From: Methylocapsa acidiphila B2
GTDB taxonomy: Bacteria > Pseudomonadota > Alphaproteobacteria > Rhizobiales > Beijerinckiaceae
Assembly: GCF_000427445.1 (NCBI RefSeq)
Contig: NZ_ATYA01000001.1
Coordinates: forward strand, 1 to 64,000
Direction of reading: 5' to 3'
DNA length: 64,000 bases
Position numbers and translations under genes: made by a program. Below, piece by piece: positions 28,472 to 38,682 of this stretch. A model generated the notes under the pieces. That model did no database searches. It worked only from the letters and a program-made list of their open reading frames with translations, and was not told the origin of the DNA. The stretch's first letter is position 1, and the number at the start of each line of letters is the position of its first letter.

Positions 28472-29992
28472 GACGCATGGGGCAGCCCCCTGTCGCGAAG
28501 GGCGTCATAACGCTCGACATTGGCACGCGGCTCCCGGTTCAGGCCCAGAGCCTGAGGCGCGTCGATCGGGGATGCCGCAGGCGCCTTGCCGTCGGGTCAG
28601 GCGGTGCAGCACATTGAGGACATGGGTCTTGGCAGCGACGCCAGCCTCGATCGCCAGTTCGACCGCGCAGAGTACGGCCTGCTCGTCATGGCAAAGGACC
28701 AGGGCCAGGATCTCGGCCATTTCCCTGTCCCCGCCAGGACGCTTGAGGAGCTGGCTCTGCAACTGCCTGAAGGCTTCCGGCAGTTCGGCGAACGGCGCGC
28801 CATTCCGCAGGGCGCCGGGCTTGCGCTGGATCACCGCCAGATAATGACGCCAGTCAACCGTCCGCCCCGGCTTCTGATGGGAGCGATCGATGATCCGCGG
28901 GTGTTCGCACAGGATTTGCCCTCCCGCGGCGGCCACGATCCGTTCCGGATAGATGCGCAAACTGACGGGCCGATTGGCGAAAGAGGCCGGCACGCTATAG
29001 CGATTGCGTTCGAAGGTCACGAGGCATGTCGGCGATACGCGCTTGGTATGCTCCACGAAGCCATCGAAGGGGCGCCCCAGCGGCATCATGCGCCCGACTT
29101 CCTCGGCATGAACATCGGCGATCGCGCCGGGCAGGACGCCATGCTGGATTTGCCGCCATTACTCGATGCAGCGCTCCTCGAGCCAGGCGTTCAGCGCCTC
29201 CAGATCGGGGAAGCTGGGCATCGGCTGCCATAGCCGGCGCCTTGCATCCTGCACGTTCTTCTCGACTTGCCCTTTCTCCCAGCCAGAGGCCGGATTGCAA
29301 AAATCCGTCTCGAACAGGTAATGGCTGGCCATGGCGGCGAACCCGGCATTGAACTGCCGGGCTTTGCCCGACCCGATGCGATCGACCGCGGTCTTCATAT
29401 TATCAAAGATCCCGCGCTGAGGAACGCCGCCCAGAACCCGGAATGCCTCGGCCAGCACGTCGAACAGCATCTCGTGGGTCTGAAGCAAATAGGCCCGTAC
29501 GATAAACACCCGGCTGTGAGACAGTTTGGTATGGGCGACCTGCAGCTTGGTTCGCTCGCCGGCGACAATGGCCCAGTCCTCGCTCCAATCGAACTGAAAC
29601 GCTTCCCCAGGCTGGAAGACCAGCAGCACGAATGTTCCGCGACCGCTGGTCTGCTCCTCGCGCTGTCGGTCGGTCTTCCAGTGACGAACAAAGGCGGCGA
29701 CGCGGCCATAGGAGCCGTCATAGCCGAGCGCGACAAGGTCGGCGTGCAGGCGCTTCACCGTCCGCTTCTGCTTGCGCGATTTGACTGCTTCCTGCCGCAG
29801 CCAACCCGCCAGCTTCTCGGCGAATGGGTCCAATTTGCTTGGCCGATCGGGAACCTTGGACTTTGGCTCCACCGCGTCCCCCCGCAGGTATTTGCGGATC
29901 GTGTTCCGGGACAATCCCGTCCGCCGCTCGATCTCTCGGATCGGGACGTCCTGCCGGAAATGCCAGCGCCGGATTACGCTCAATAACGCCAT
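28468..29992 (-). pseudogene. istA: IS21 family transposase IstA, nonsense and frameshift
   Basis: The gene starts at the ATG at 29992 (MALLSVIRRWHFRQDVPIRE, a helix-turn-helix start). The catalytic core is present (FQFDWSEDWAIVAGERTKLQ; GGVPQRGIFDNMKTAVDRIG; GWEKGQVEKNVQDARR). A TAA after ERCIE near 29159 interrupts the frame, which resumes WRQIQHGVLPGAIADVHAEE. Near 28590 a one-base change shifts the frame so that the normal end, [20 protein letters not shown], is read in another frame. Confidence 0.9.
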
Positions 29993-30121
29993 GTCGATCA
30001 CTCCTGGATCCCCCGACCAATCAGCCAGGGGGAGGTCAAAACATGGGTTAGTTCTCAATGAAAAATTCTGGCCTTCCAGGGTCACATCTCAGTGGAAATC
30101 AACACAATAGCCTCGCAATTT

Positions 30122-30147
30122 CCTCGACGCCTACCGAAGCGTCGAGG
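30122..30147. terminator. Hairpin downstream of the beta-helix gene
   Basis: CCTCGACGC and GCGTCGAGG form a perfect 9-bp stem with an 8-base loop, 19 bp past the stop of the minus-strand gene. The following T-run is weak, so it may be a bidirectional or imperfect terminator. Confidence 0.55.
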
Positions 30148-30165
30148 AAAAGTAACCGAACAAGA

Positions 30166-32736
30166 TTAAGGGCCTACAACGCTACCAGTTGATGCTTTGG
30201 TCGTCGTCTTCCAGATCTTTATATCGGTCACAAATTGCGAGGCCAACACCGAATTTAGAGCCGCCGTCACGCCGCTCTTCGTTACAGAGGAATTCCAAAT
30301 CACTGTATCGAGATCGCCCGTGCTCAGAGTGTAGCTTGGCGAGCAACTCGCGCAGACATTGCTTTGCATGACAGTGCCGACGATCGCATTCACCCCTTGG
30401 TCGACAAAATCGGCGTTGGGATTTTGATAAGCGACATAGTTGAAATATCCATCCGCGGGCGCGTCGTCGATCGGGGTTCCGGAAAAGCCGGCGATGGAAT
30501 TGCCGCGCATCTCGACGCCGTCTACGCTGGCGCCCCAAAGCGCGGTCGGCGAAATGAGCGCGAAATTGAGGAAAATATAAGAGTCGAATAGGCCGGAAGA
30601 ATTTGTCAGCTTATTGCGGTTGACTTCTATGTTGCGCATTCTGCCGAAATGAAATTGGCCGCCATTGGGCCCATTCATTACATATTGATCTGGGCGCAGC
30701 AGGACTCCGCCATTGTCGGTCATCGAGTTTTCGATGATGGACGTATTAAGAAAGGTGCCTGTATACAGGACGATCCCACGTCGATTGCCGCTCATGTTAT
30801 TGTAGGTGATAAGAGCATTTTGCAACGAGGGCACGTCGATTGCGAAATGATCTCCCGACGACGGAATAACGTCCCATGACCGATCGATCGTGAAGGTATT
30901 GTTGTTGCGGGACACGATATTTCGGATCTGTCCCGCGCCCGCGCCGCTGACGACGCTCACGACCGAATTCGGATTATAATTCCAGGCGCCGCTCGAGCCA
31001 CGCGAGTCGTCCGTGATGGTCAGCGAGGTCGCCGAGGTCGCCGTCCCAGCGTCCGATCTCGGCGAGGCGCCGCCGCCCTCGCTAAGGAAAGTCTCCCCGT
31101 CGTCCCAATTGAATTTCATCACGGCGCCGGCGGTGTCGAAAATATTGTTCTCAATCACAACTCTGTTGCCGAAATTGATGCTCATCTGCCGGCCGGGCGT
31201 CCGCTCGATGACGTCGCCGACGGCGATCGGCGTTCCGGGCCAGGGCCAGGTGACATAGGGCCAGCTCGTCTGCGCCGCCGTCGCGACCATCTGGTCGGCG
31301 TTGCGGGTGAAATGGTTGCCGTCGATCACGGCATTGGTCATATCGTTCATCAAATTCTGGCCGCTGAACCAGGACACAGTATTGTGCAGAAAGGAGAGAT
31401 TGCTCACTTGCCCGAAATTGATCGGACCCAAACCGCTTGCGCCGTTGGAATAGCGGGCCTGATTGTTAGGCGATTGGGTGATCGTGCAGTCGCGGATCAT
31501 GACCCTGTCGCCTTGCATAAAAATGGGCTGGCCGCTGCCTTCATCCCAATTGACGCGCAAAAGGGCGATCTTGCTCACCGAGCCATGGTTGACGGTGGTG
31601 CTGACGACGACCTGGCTCGTCTTGTCGACATTTTGAAGCGAAAGATCGGCGATCCCGGAGAGGCTGGTTCCGGGCGGCCAGTAGATGGCGAAGAATTGAT
31701 AGGAGGAGCCTTGCGGCGTCGTCGGACCATAGACGATCTTGGTGTCGGCGGCGCTGTGGCCCCTCAACATCACGCCGGATTTCAAGGTGAGCCCAACCCC
31801 AATCGGAGAGGCGAGGCGATAGGTCCCGGCCGGAAGATAGACGAGGCCGCCGCCATGCGAGGCGGCGGTGTTGATCGCGAGCTGGATCGCCCAAGTCGCG
31901 TCGGTGACGCCGTCGCCCTTGGCGTGGACGCTTAGGGACGGATCGCCGGTCACGTCATAAACGTGGTGGTCGTTCTCATTGGTTCCGGCGACGCCGGCCT
32001 TGTAGCCTGGTCCATTCTGGGTGATGAATTCGCTCCCCCAGGCTTGCCCCACGCCATAGGCGTCGGTTCCGGCGGCGTGGCCGAGAAGCGTGCTGTCGGC
32101 GGTCGCCGAGCCAAAGGTGTTGGTCACCACGACCTGATAGGTCTTTCCGGCAGCTATGCCGTTCGGCGCCTTGAAGTAGAGCTGATAGGCGTCGTTGGGT
32201 CCGGTGAAGTCCGGCGTGACGGGCGCGAGCCAGGAATTGGTCGCGACGTCGATGAAGTAGATTCGCGGCGTTGCGCCGTTCAAATAGAGGTTTCGGCCCC
32301 AGATTCGGAAGACTTGGCCGGGAGCGATGTCCGGCCCGCTGAACTGCATGGCGCGCGGCATATTGATGTAGGCGTGAGCGCTCGAGGTCGCGCCGTCTGA
32401 GATCCAAAACTCGTAAGTGTCGATGGATTGGGTCGCGGGCACTTGAAACACTGCGACGGTGCTCTGCCCGCGCAAGATCGCAAGCTGTGCGGTTTTGGAT
32501 TCGTGGACCGACTTGAAAAAGACCTGCGGCGCCGCGCCGAAGCCGGTTCCAGTGACGCTGATGACGTCGCCAGGACTGGCCGAGAAGGGCTGGTTGAAAA
32601 TGATCGGCGTCGCCGAGGCCGCGTGGGACGAAACGAGAAGCAACAGTGGCGCAACGCAGACGCCACTGATCCATCGCGCAATCCTCTGCGTTGGCCACTT
32701 CACTAACTTACTCGGCCTGTTGTTTTGTGTTTGCAT
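30166..32736 (-). CDS. Exported right-handed beta-helix protein (pectate-lyase-like)
   Basis: About 856 residues. I chose the second ATG (32736) because GGAGG lies five bases before it. A signal peptide follows (RIARWISGVCVAPLLLLVSS, cleavage likely after ASA). Two IPT/TIG-like beta-sandwich segments come next (PFSASPGDVISVTGTGFG; DIAPGQVFRIWGRNLYLNG). From about residue 255 a beta-helix begins with the pectate-lyase-3 signature GDGVTDATWAIQLAINTAAS followed by GGLVYLPAGTYRL, and repeats (VSKIALLRVNW, VVIENNIFD, ALITYNNMSGNRRGIVLY) continue to about residue 760. It is likely secreted or surface-bound and may bind or cleave polysaccharide, but no catalytic residues can be assigned. It is flanked by IS elements and GC-rich. 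Confidence 0.85.
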   Translation of the reverse strand: MQTQNNRPSKLVKWPTQRIARWISGVCVAPLLLLVSSHAASATPIIFNQPFSASPGDVISVTGTGFGAAPQVFFKSVHESKTAQLAILRGQSTVAVFQVPATQSIDTYEFWISDGATSSAHAYINMPRAMQFSGPDIAPGQVFRIWGRNLYLNGATPRIYFIDVATNSWLAPVTPDFTGPNDAYQLYFKAPNGIAAGKTYQVVVTNTFGSATADSTLLGHAAGTDAYGVGQAWGSEFITQNGPGYKAGVAGTNENDHHVYDVTGDPSLSVHAKGDGVTDATWAIQLAINTAASHGGGLVYLPAGTYRLASPIGVGLTLKSGVMLRGHSAADTKIVYGPTTPQGSSYQFFAIYWPPGTSLSGIADLSLQNVDKTSQVVVSTTVNHGSVSKIALLRVNWDEGSGQPIFMQGDRVMIRDCTITQSPNNQARYSNGASGLGPINFGQVSNLSFLHNTVSWFSGQNLMNDMTNAVIDGNHFTRNADQMVATAAQTSWPYVTWPWPGTPIAVGDVIERTPGRQMSINFGNRVVIENNIFDTAGAVMKFNWDDGETFLSEGGGASPRSDAGTATSATSLTITDDSRGSSGAWNYNPNSVVSVVSGAGAGQIRNIVSRNNNTFTIDRSWDVIPSSGDHFAIDVPSLQNALITYNNMSGNRRGIVLYTGTFLNTSIIENSMTDNGGVLLRPDQYVMNGPNGGQFHFGRMRNIEVNRNKLTNSSGLFDSYIFLNFALISPTALWGASVDGVEMRGNSIAGFSGTPIDDAPADGYFNYVAYQNPNADFVDQGVNAIVGTVMQSNVCASCSPSYTLSTGDLDTVIWNSSVTKSGVTAALNSVLASQFVTDIKIWKTTTKASTGSVVGP

Positions 32737-32748
32737 CAACGCCTCCAT

Positions 32749-33197
32749 TCACTCTTGACCTTCTTACAAGTCAACGCGTCGGCTTACTTTTGTAGACGCG
32801 ATCTCGACGATGAGGTGACGCTAAGGGAAGCACCGATCCTTGTAAGTTATGTTGACGCGGCAACTCGAATTTATTGGTTTTATTTCACAGTGCTTTTGTC
32901 TTAGGCGAACGGCCGGCCAGCTGTAGACACATCTAGCAACCGAACGGTGGATAAAATTGATGTAGAGATACTCAATTTGTCGCCAAAAAGGGCGTGCGGA
33001 AGCGATCATTTCGTTAGAGCCGATCCAAGAAGAACGGATTCGAGAGCAAGGGCTTGGTTTGGTCAGGGGCTTAAGCATGAGGCAGATCATGGAAAGGCGG
33101 ATGATGGCTTGGAAGCCTCCAGAACGGCGTACGAAGTCTCGAACCAAGCGGCGGATTCGACTGATCCATGTGAAGGTCGGCTGGATTACCCATCGCT
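32749..33197. other. Intergenic, no gene recognised
   Basis: The region upstream of the beta-helix gene and the left part of the IS630 remnant. Short frames on both strands show no family resemblance. Confidence 0.35.
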
Positions 33198-34125
33198 TTG
33201 GCAAGACGACAAAGCGGTGGAGATTACAGCCAGGATTTGCGTGACCGAGTGATCGACGTCGCGCTGAAGGGCTTTTCAGCGCGCCAGGCGGCGGCGCGTT
33301 TCGGGTTCGGCGACGCGACAGCGATCGTCTGGGTTCGCCGCGCGCGTCAGACCGGCGAGCGCGGGGCGAGCAAACAGGGACAACCGAAGCGCTGCAAGCT
33401 CGACCCGCATAGTGGTTTCCTGCTGACGCTGATCGAGACGACGCCGGACCTGACCATCAGCGAGCTGTCGGAGCGTCTTCTCGCCGAACGCGGGATAAAG
33501 GCCGGCCACGCGACACTATGGAGTTTTCTCGACCGTTGCGGTCTGACTTGCAAAAAGAGACCCCCCATGCGAGCGAGCAGGATCGGGAGGACGTGAAGGA
33601 GCGGCGGGAGGCTTGATTCGACAGCCAGCTCGATCTCGATCCCGAAAAGCTCGTCTTCATCGACGAGACCTGGACCACGACCAATATGGCGCGCAAGAAC
33701 GGCCGCGCGCCGGGGTTCCGCATGGGCATTGGAAGACAACGACATTCGTCGCCGGCCTGCGACTGACCAGAATGACGGCGCCGATGGTTCTCGACGGCCC
33801 GATCAACGGTCAATGGTTCCAGGCCTATGTCGATCAGATTCTCGTTCCGACGCTCTCGCCGGGCGACATAGTGGTGATGGACAATCTCGGAAGCCACAAG
33901 GGCGCTCGCGTGCGCAAGGCCATCGAAGCAGTCGGCGCGACGCCGCTCTATCTTCCGCCCTACAGCCCAGACTTCAATCCGATCGAGAAGGCCTTCTCCA
34001 AGCTCAAAGCGCTGCTCCGCAAAGCCGCCGAGCGGACCATCGACGCCCTACGGAACAGGATCGGCGCATTGCTGAAGGAGTTCTCCCCCACCGAATCCGC
34101 AAATTTCTTCGCCGCCGCAGGATAG
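33198..34125 (+). pseudogene. IS630 family transposase, frameshifted
   Basis: The N-terminal part (DYSQDLRDRVIDVALKGFSA, helix-turn-helix AARFGFGDATAIVWVRRA) is open to about 33560. A base change then shifts the frame, a TGA replaces Trp near 33615 (ERREA*FDSQLDL), and a third shift occurs near 33720. The catalytic residues remain readable: Asp in LVFIDETWTTTN, Asp in IVVMDNLGSHKG and Glu in FNPIEKAFSKLK. Not functional as it stands. Confidence 0.88.
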
Positions 34126-35004
34126 GAGCCGGCTTAAGACGAATCCGCTCTAGCTCGTGCCGCAGGCGAGGCGAAACGACTTCCTTCATCGAGGCGGCGC
34201 CCCTTAAAATTGGAAAGCGTTCTTCGCAATATACAATCAGATCGTGATCCGCTCCGCGGCAGGCGGCCTCCTTGCTTGGTCCGACTCATTCGACCGGTAA
34301 GGTTTGGCACGATGATGCCGTCGGGGGTCAACCGTTTGGATGAAGCGAGCGGAGCTTTCCAACGGTCTCTAATGCCCTGCGCCCGCCATGATCATGTGTA
34401 AGGATCCTTTCGGTACAATCTCGCCGAAAAGGGGCATTGAGGTCCGATGACTGCGCGGTGGTGCGGGCGATCCAGAAAATCCGATTTGAAGCAAATCCGT
34501 GACTTTGGGCGCGCTCCCGCTAGGCGCTACTTGAGAGAAGTACGTGAAATGGTCTCTTATTTGTCAACGCCCCGTAACCAAATCTTTGAATTTATGAGCC
34601 TCAGTGGGTGACGAGTGTTAATATGCGTCTTAATCAGTTACCTTATCGAGGTTTCGACGAAAAGGATGTAGACACATCTTGCTTCTTTTGTTATCTTGGC
34701 CGTGTTTTATGTTTAAATGACATAGTAAATTATAATTATATAATACGTGATTTTGCAGAAAATCGTTTTCTTTGTAAGCAAATGGGCGGCATTTTTATTC
34801 TCTAGCGCATTTGCGCTCAACCGCGTCTTACGCATACAGCAGTCCGATAGGCGGGCGTCAATGTGTTTTGAAATAAGCAAGGATTGATAGCTGATTTAGA
34901 AGATATCAATACGGTGCTGCACCTCAAATGTAGGTTTTTAATATTTGTTTACGCATATGAATTGTAGTGTGCAGACGCAGACAAGCGGAAAGAAATTCAT
35001 CGCT
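34126..35004. other. Long AT-rich intergenic region
   Basis: 880 bp that change from GC-rich IS630 flank to AT-rich sequence before TetR paralogue 3. A 65-codon frame at 34608-34805 has no support and I do not call it. No hairpin or tRNA is evident. Confidence 0.4.
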
Positions 35005-35589
35005 ATGCAATCACAGCAGAATTATATCGATGATATTTTAAATACGGCTGAATTATTGTTCAGAGCTAAGGGGTATCATGCGACAACGTCTAAGGATATC
35101 GCCGAACTATGCCACATCCCAGAAGAGGAGATTTTACTTCAATTCGGAGGGACGCAAGAAATCGCACTTGCCGTCATGCAAAAACTCCAATTGTATTTCG
35201 ATAGAAATATATTCATTTATGCCTACGAAAACAAGCAGTCTCCTGACATGCGGCTGTTGAATTTTAATAGCGCAGTCATGAAATTTTTTTCAACCGATAA
35301 CCCTTGTTGCGTGTTTGGGATGCTCGCGGTAGAAGCGCTAGACACTACACCTCGTTTTATAGCGCCAATACAATACTATTTTGATACTTGGACTAATGCA
35401 TACGAGGTGATCTTTGCAAATGTTTATGATACTGATGAGGCTGCTTTATTAGCTAACGATTTTGTTTCTGACCTTCAGGGAGCTCTCATAATGATGCGGG
35501 TCGTCGGCACGAATGAGCCTTTGTTACGACTGTCTGCGCGATCGCTAAAAGCGTTAAGATCTAGGTTGGCGACTCATTCAGATCCATGA
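35005..35589 (+). CDS. TetR family regulator, paralogue 3
   Basis: 194 residues from the ATG at 35005, which aligns with the starts of the other three paralogues; longer upstream starts are unlikely. The helix-turn-helix region (LNTAELLFRAKGYHATTSKD ... EEILLQFGGTQEIALAVMQK) is more diverged, with EEEILLQFGG where YLYRHF-type residues normally sit, so DNA contacts may differ. The C-terminal signature FVSDLQGALIMMRVVG is kept. AT-rich, and the only one of the four on the plus strand. Confidence 0.9.
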   Translation: MQSQQNYIDDILNTAELLFRAKGYHATTSKDIAELCHIPEEEILLQFGGTQEIALAVMQKLQLYFDRNIFIYAYENKQSPDMRLLNFNSAVMKFFSTDNPCCVFGMLAVEALDTTPRFIAPIQYYFDTWTNAYEVIFANVYDTDEAALLANDFVSDLQGALIMMRVVGTNEPLLRLSARSLKALRSRLATHSDP

Positions 35590-35599
35590 AGTCATTATG

Positions 35600-36289
35600 G
35601 CGGCAAGTGCGTGGCCGGGGAGATCGTTTTGTGTGTGGTGATCATGTCCTGTTGCGACGCGTCGCAATTTCTTCAGCTTCCAGAACATGCGTTTGATAAA
35701 GTTTCTGCGTTTGTAGGCTTTGGCGTCGAGCGGGTAAGGCGTCAGTCTTTAGTCGGTCGATAGAATGACCGCCTTAGCCTTCCTGTGCTTGAGCCATGTG
35801 CGCAGGCTGGCAGCGTTGTAAGCTTTGTCCGCCACAGCCGCTTTGGCCTTGCGATGGCTCCAGACAGCGGAATAACCATCGAGATGTCGGCGACATTTCC
35901 TGGGGTCAACGCAAAAGCGCCCGGTCTGCCACGATCATCGTCCAACTCATGCATTTTTGCCTGTTCTTCGGCCGCGCGATGCGCCTTAATATGGCGAGAG
36001 TCGATTGAAAGTTCGTTCGATACGGGACCGGCGGCCGCTACTGTTTCGAAGGTGGGCTGCCAGACGCGGCGCTGTGACGAACGATTGTAGTGATTGTAGA
36101 TAATCGTCGCGGCCCATAGGCCGGTGGAACATTGCGCCAGCGACATTCTGTTTTCAACACATGCAGGATGCTGGAAATGACTGTCCGATCGTCAACGCGT
36201 GGGCCTTTCCGGCTTGCTGCGCGGCAGGTGCGGCTCCAGCGCTTCCCATGCCGTATCTGACAGCCAGAACAAAGGTCTCGCCATGACAT
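35600..36289 (-). pseudogene. IS5 family (IS427-like) transposase remnant
   Basis: Frames from 36289 downward give KGPRVDDRTVISSILHVLKT, ECRWRNVPPAYGP, SKVAAAG-type text with VSNELSIDSRHIKAHRAAEE (catalytic Asp), then DDRGRPGAFALTPGNVADIS and PLSGAIARPKRLW. Several frameshifts separate these pieces and the C-terminal third is lost. Confidence 0.82.
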
Positions 36290-36432
36290 TCGCCCCCACG
36301 ACTCAAATCATTGCAAAAAGATATCATAGAATCAACTGTCGGTATGGGTTCCTAACCTAACCGAATCGTCGCTCCTCAAGTCGACGATATCGACGCATTC
36401 GTCAGGAAGTTGGCCACGGTCCGTCTGTTCCG

Positions 36433-37035
36433 TCACCACGCGGGATTTTTGTCATGAGCATTCAGCTTGCCAGAAGTTTTGTCCAACATCCGAAGTGATC
36501 GTTTAAAAAGTTGACGTAGAGGCTCAACGGAGCCGGAGACTCGCATCATGATCAGTGCGCCTTGCAGATCAGATACGAAATCACAGGCCAATGACTGCGC
36601 TTTTACGTCTGCATATATTGCTGAAAACACAGCATAATATGCAGCGTTGCATGAGTCTATATAATTATTAATTGGGGTTGCAAATGGGGAAACGCGGTGC
36701 AAATTCTCAATTATGAAGGTTACAAAAACATAATTGCTTTTATCGTTAACAAATAGTAACCGACTTGCGTTATACATTTCAACTAGTTTTGATTGTATTA
36801 CGGTAGTGTTGGAATATGCATGACAAAATACTAATGTATCTAAACGCAATTGGGCCGCCGCCAACACTTCGAGGGCTAGCGCTTCTTTATCTTTAAATAA
36901 TTCGCTTTGCTTGCATGTTCCAATAAGGCATCTGTCTGATATATCGCTCAACGAAGTAGTTCTATAGCCAATTTCTGTAAATAATACTGCCGCGACAGCG
37001 ATTATATCATCCGCGTTGCCTATTGTCGTTTTCAT
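36433..37035 (-). CDS. TetR family regulator, paralogue 4
   Basis: 200 residues starting MKTTIGNADDIIAVAAVLFT. The helix-turn-helix (EIGYRTTSLSDISDRCLIGT ... ELFKDKEALALEVLAAAQLR) is the most diverged of the four: the recognition-helix region CKQSELFKDKE replaces the usual LYYHF-type motif. The C-terminal FVSDLQGALIMMRVSGSVEP is conserved. Very AT-rich. The promoter region carries an inverted repeat at 37084-37100. Confidence 0.9.
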   Translation of the reverse strand: MKTTIGNADDIIAVAAVLFTEIGYRTTSLSDISDRCLIGTCKQSELFKDKEALALEVLAAAQLRLDTLVFCHAYSNTTVIQSKLVEMYNASRLLFVNDKSNYVFVTFIIENLHRVSPFATPINNYIDSCNAAYYAVFSAIYADVKAQSLACDFVSDLQGALIMMRVSGSVEPLRQLFKRSLRMLDKTSGKLNAHDKNPAW

Positions 37036-37083
37036 TGTAGTAAGCTTCTATGGGAGAGCTATAACTATTTAATGTAATATAGT

Positions 37084-37100
37084 AATGCATATTCTGCATT
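37084..37100. promoter_or_regulatory. Inverted repeat AATGCA-N5-TGCATT
   Basis: Perfect 6-bp arms with centre TATTC, 49 bp upstream of TetR paralogue 4. A plausible autoregulatory site; the other paralogues have no identical site upstream. Confidence 0.35.
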
Positions 37101-37429
37101 TAAAGGCAGCAATCTATTGGCTCATTTGAGCACCTATGACGGCCTTGAGACAACGATGTTAAGAAGGCGTACACTGGTTTGGACATGGATGTCCCGTTTG
37201 ATTGTCTTGATATAGACGATTTGCGCCGGAGACAGACGATGAGGCCCTTTTAGGAGCAATTAAATTGTTGAGACGCATTTCAGCACAAATTCGCCATAAT
37301 CATAGTCGCTATATGATTATGCGAAATCAATTATCAGCATAGTTGCGAAAAAGGCACAGCCTCTTTAGTCCGTCTGACAACTGTGCGGGTCCAAATCACG
37401 ATGGCAGTGATTTCTGAGATAGCTTGTTA
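37101..37429. other. Intergenic, nothing recognised
   Basis: AT-rich spacer with a loose TCATAATCATAG/CTATATGATTATG symmetry near 37295-37322. No gene is called. Confidence 0.35.
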
Positions 37430-37661
37430 TTCGGCGTGCAAATGTGGGCCTGACGCAAATTTGATGATGGCTGTTTGAATCTGCGCCGATCCGGCGAGCC
37501 TGGAGAAGATCGATCTTTGCGCGTCCATACATCTGTCGCTTAACGAGCTTGAGTTTAGTGACCTAGCCTTCGGTCTGGCCGTTTGACCAGGTTGACGAGA
37601 TGGCGGCGCGGACAGCTAGCTCGTCGCGCGATGCCGTTGGCAAATGAAGCGACAAGGCTGT
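37430..37661 (-). pseudogene. ISL3 family transposase C-terminal fragment
   Basis: The minus strand reads FANGIARDELAVRAAISSTW, SNGQTEG, a stop, then VTKLKLVKRQMYGRAKIDLL, the conserved ISL3 C-terminal 'WSNGQ.EG.V..LKLIKRQMYGRA' block. It is cut by the IS3 end at 37662. Confidence 0.75.
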
Positions 37662-37695
37662 TGGCCTGCCCCTGGCGGGTGATCCAGGTTCAATG

Positions 37696-38616
37696 TTAGT
37701 GCATTTGACCCGCTGACGCTATGCTGGGGCTGGGCGAGCGCGCGCCTCCAATAGCTGGCGCGCTCGCCCATGGCGCGATGGTTCCACCTCGGGGGATAAT
37801 TGTCTCGGGCGCTGGCGGCCGATAGCTGAGAGAGCTGTGTGGGCGCACGGCGTTGAAATGCCGCCGCCAGGCCTCGATCATCACCTGAGCCTCGGCCAGG
37901 CTGAAGAACATCTCACCGTTAAGCAGCTCGTCGCGGAGCTTCGAATTGAAGCTCTCGCAATGGCCATTCTCCCACGGGCTGCCTGGCTCAATATAGGCCG
38001 TCTGGGACCCGATGGCGGCGATCCATTCGCGCAAGGTCTTGGCGATGAACTCCGGGCCATTGTCCGACCTGACATAGGCTGGCGGCCCGCGCAGGATCAT
38101 CAGATCGGCCAAGGTCTCCAGCACGTCGGTGGAGTTGAGGCGCCGCTTGACCCGGATCGCCAGGGCCTCGCGGGTGAACTCGTCGATGATGCAGAGCATG
38201 CGGAACTTCCGTCCATCATGGGTCCGATCCTCGACGAAGTCATAGGCCGATACATGGTTGGGCCGCTCGGCGCGCAGGCGCACGCAGGAGCCGTCGTTCA
38301 GCCACAGCCGGCCGCGTTTCGGTTGCTTTTGTGGGACTTTCAGCCCCTCCCGTCGCCAGATCCGCTGCACCCGCTTGGCGTTCACCATCCAGCCCGCGTG
38401 GCGCAGCAAAGCCGTGATCCGCCGATAGCCGTAGCGGCCATAAGCCTTGGCGAGTTCGACGATGTCGGCCGTCAGAGCCGCCTCATCGTCGCGGCCGCGG
38501 GCGGGCTCGCGCTGAGTGGACCGGGGCTGCCGGAGCACCGCGCAGGCGCGACGCTCCGACACCTTCAGTTCCGACCGAACCTTATCGACGCAGGCCCGGC
38601 GACGGGCGGGGCTTAG
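37696..38616 (-). pseudogene. IS3 family OrfB integrase, separated from orfA
   Basis: The integrase is complete in domain content: LSPARRRACVDKVRSELKVS at its N-terminus, KRGRLWLNDGSCVRLRAERP, catalytic Asp in SAYDFVEDRTHDGRKF, Asp in VRSDNGPEFIAKTLREW, Glu in PWENGHCESFNSKLRDEL. The IS110 insertion removes its link to orfA, whose frameshift would normally supply the start. The apparent 5' extension to 38829 is antisense IS110 sequence. Confidence 0.88.
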
Positions 38617-38626
38617 AAGTAATGGG

Positions 38627-38639
38627 ATGGTCCGCTCCG
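38627..38639. repeat. IS1111-type subterminal inverted repeat, left
   Basis: ATGGTCCGCTCCG, perfectly inverted at 39957-39969. Subterminal repeats of about 12 bp are a hallmark of the IS1111 subgroup of IS110. Confidence 0.85.
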
Positions 38640-38682
38640 CTCCCCCGCCGCAGAATGGGGCGTCTGGACAAGGAGGACCGCC

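Larger units (their letters stand above)
27614..30104. mobile_element. IS21 family element, 2.5 kb, istA disrupted
   Basis: The ends TGTTGATTTCC (27614) and GGAAATCAACA (ending 30104) are inverted. Near the left end TGACCCGGG is repeated (27632, 27657), and the right end has GGGTCACATCTC; these resemble IS21 multiple binding sites. istB is intact but istA has a stop and a frameshift. No matching target repeat flanks it. A lone copy of its right end is at 63782-63838. Confidence 0.85.

Noticed and set aside
31312-31935. 207-codon plus-strand open frame
   Set aside because: Antisense to the beta-helix protein; composition is a mirror of the real gene.
34608-34805. 65-codon open frame in the AT-rich gap
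   Set aside because: No ribosome binding site, no family resemblance, and expected by chance in AT-rich sequence.
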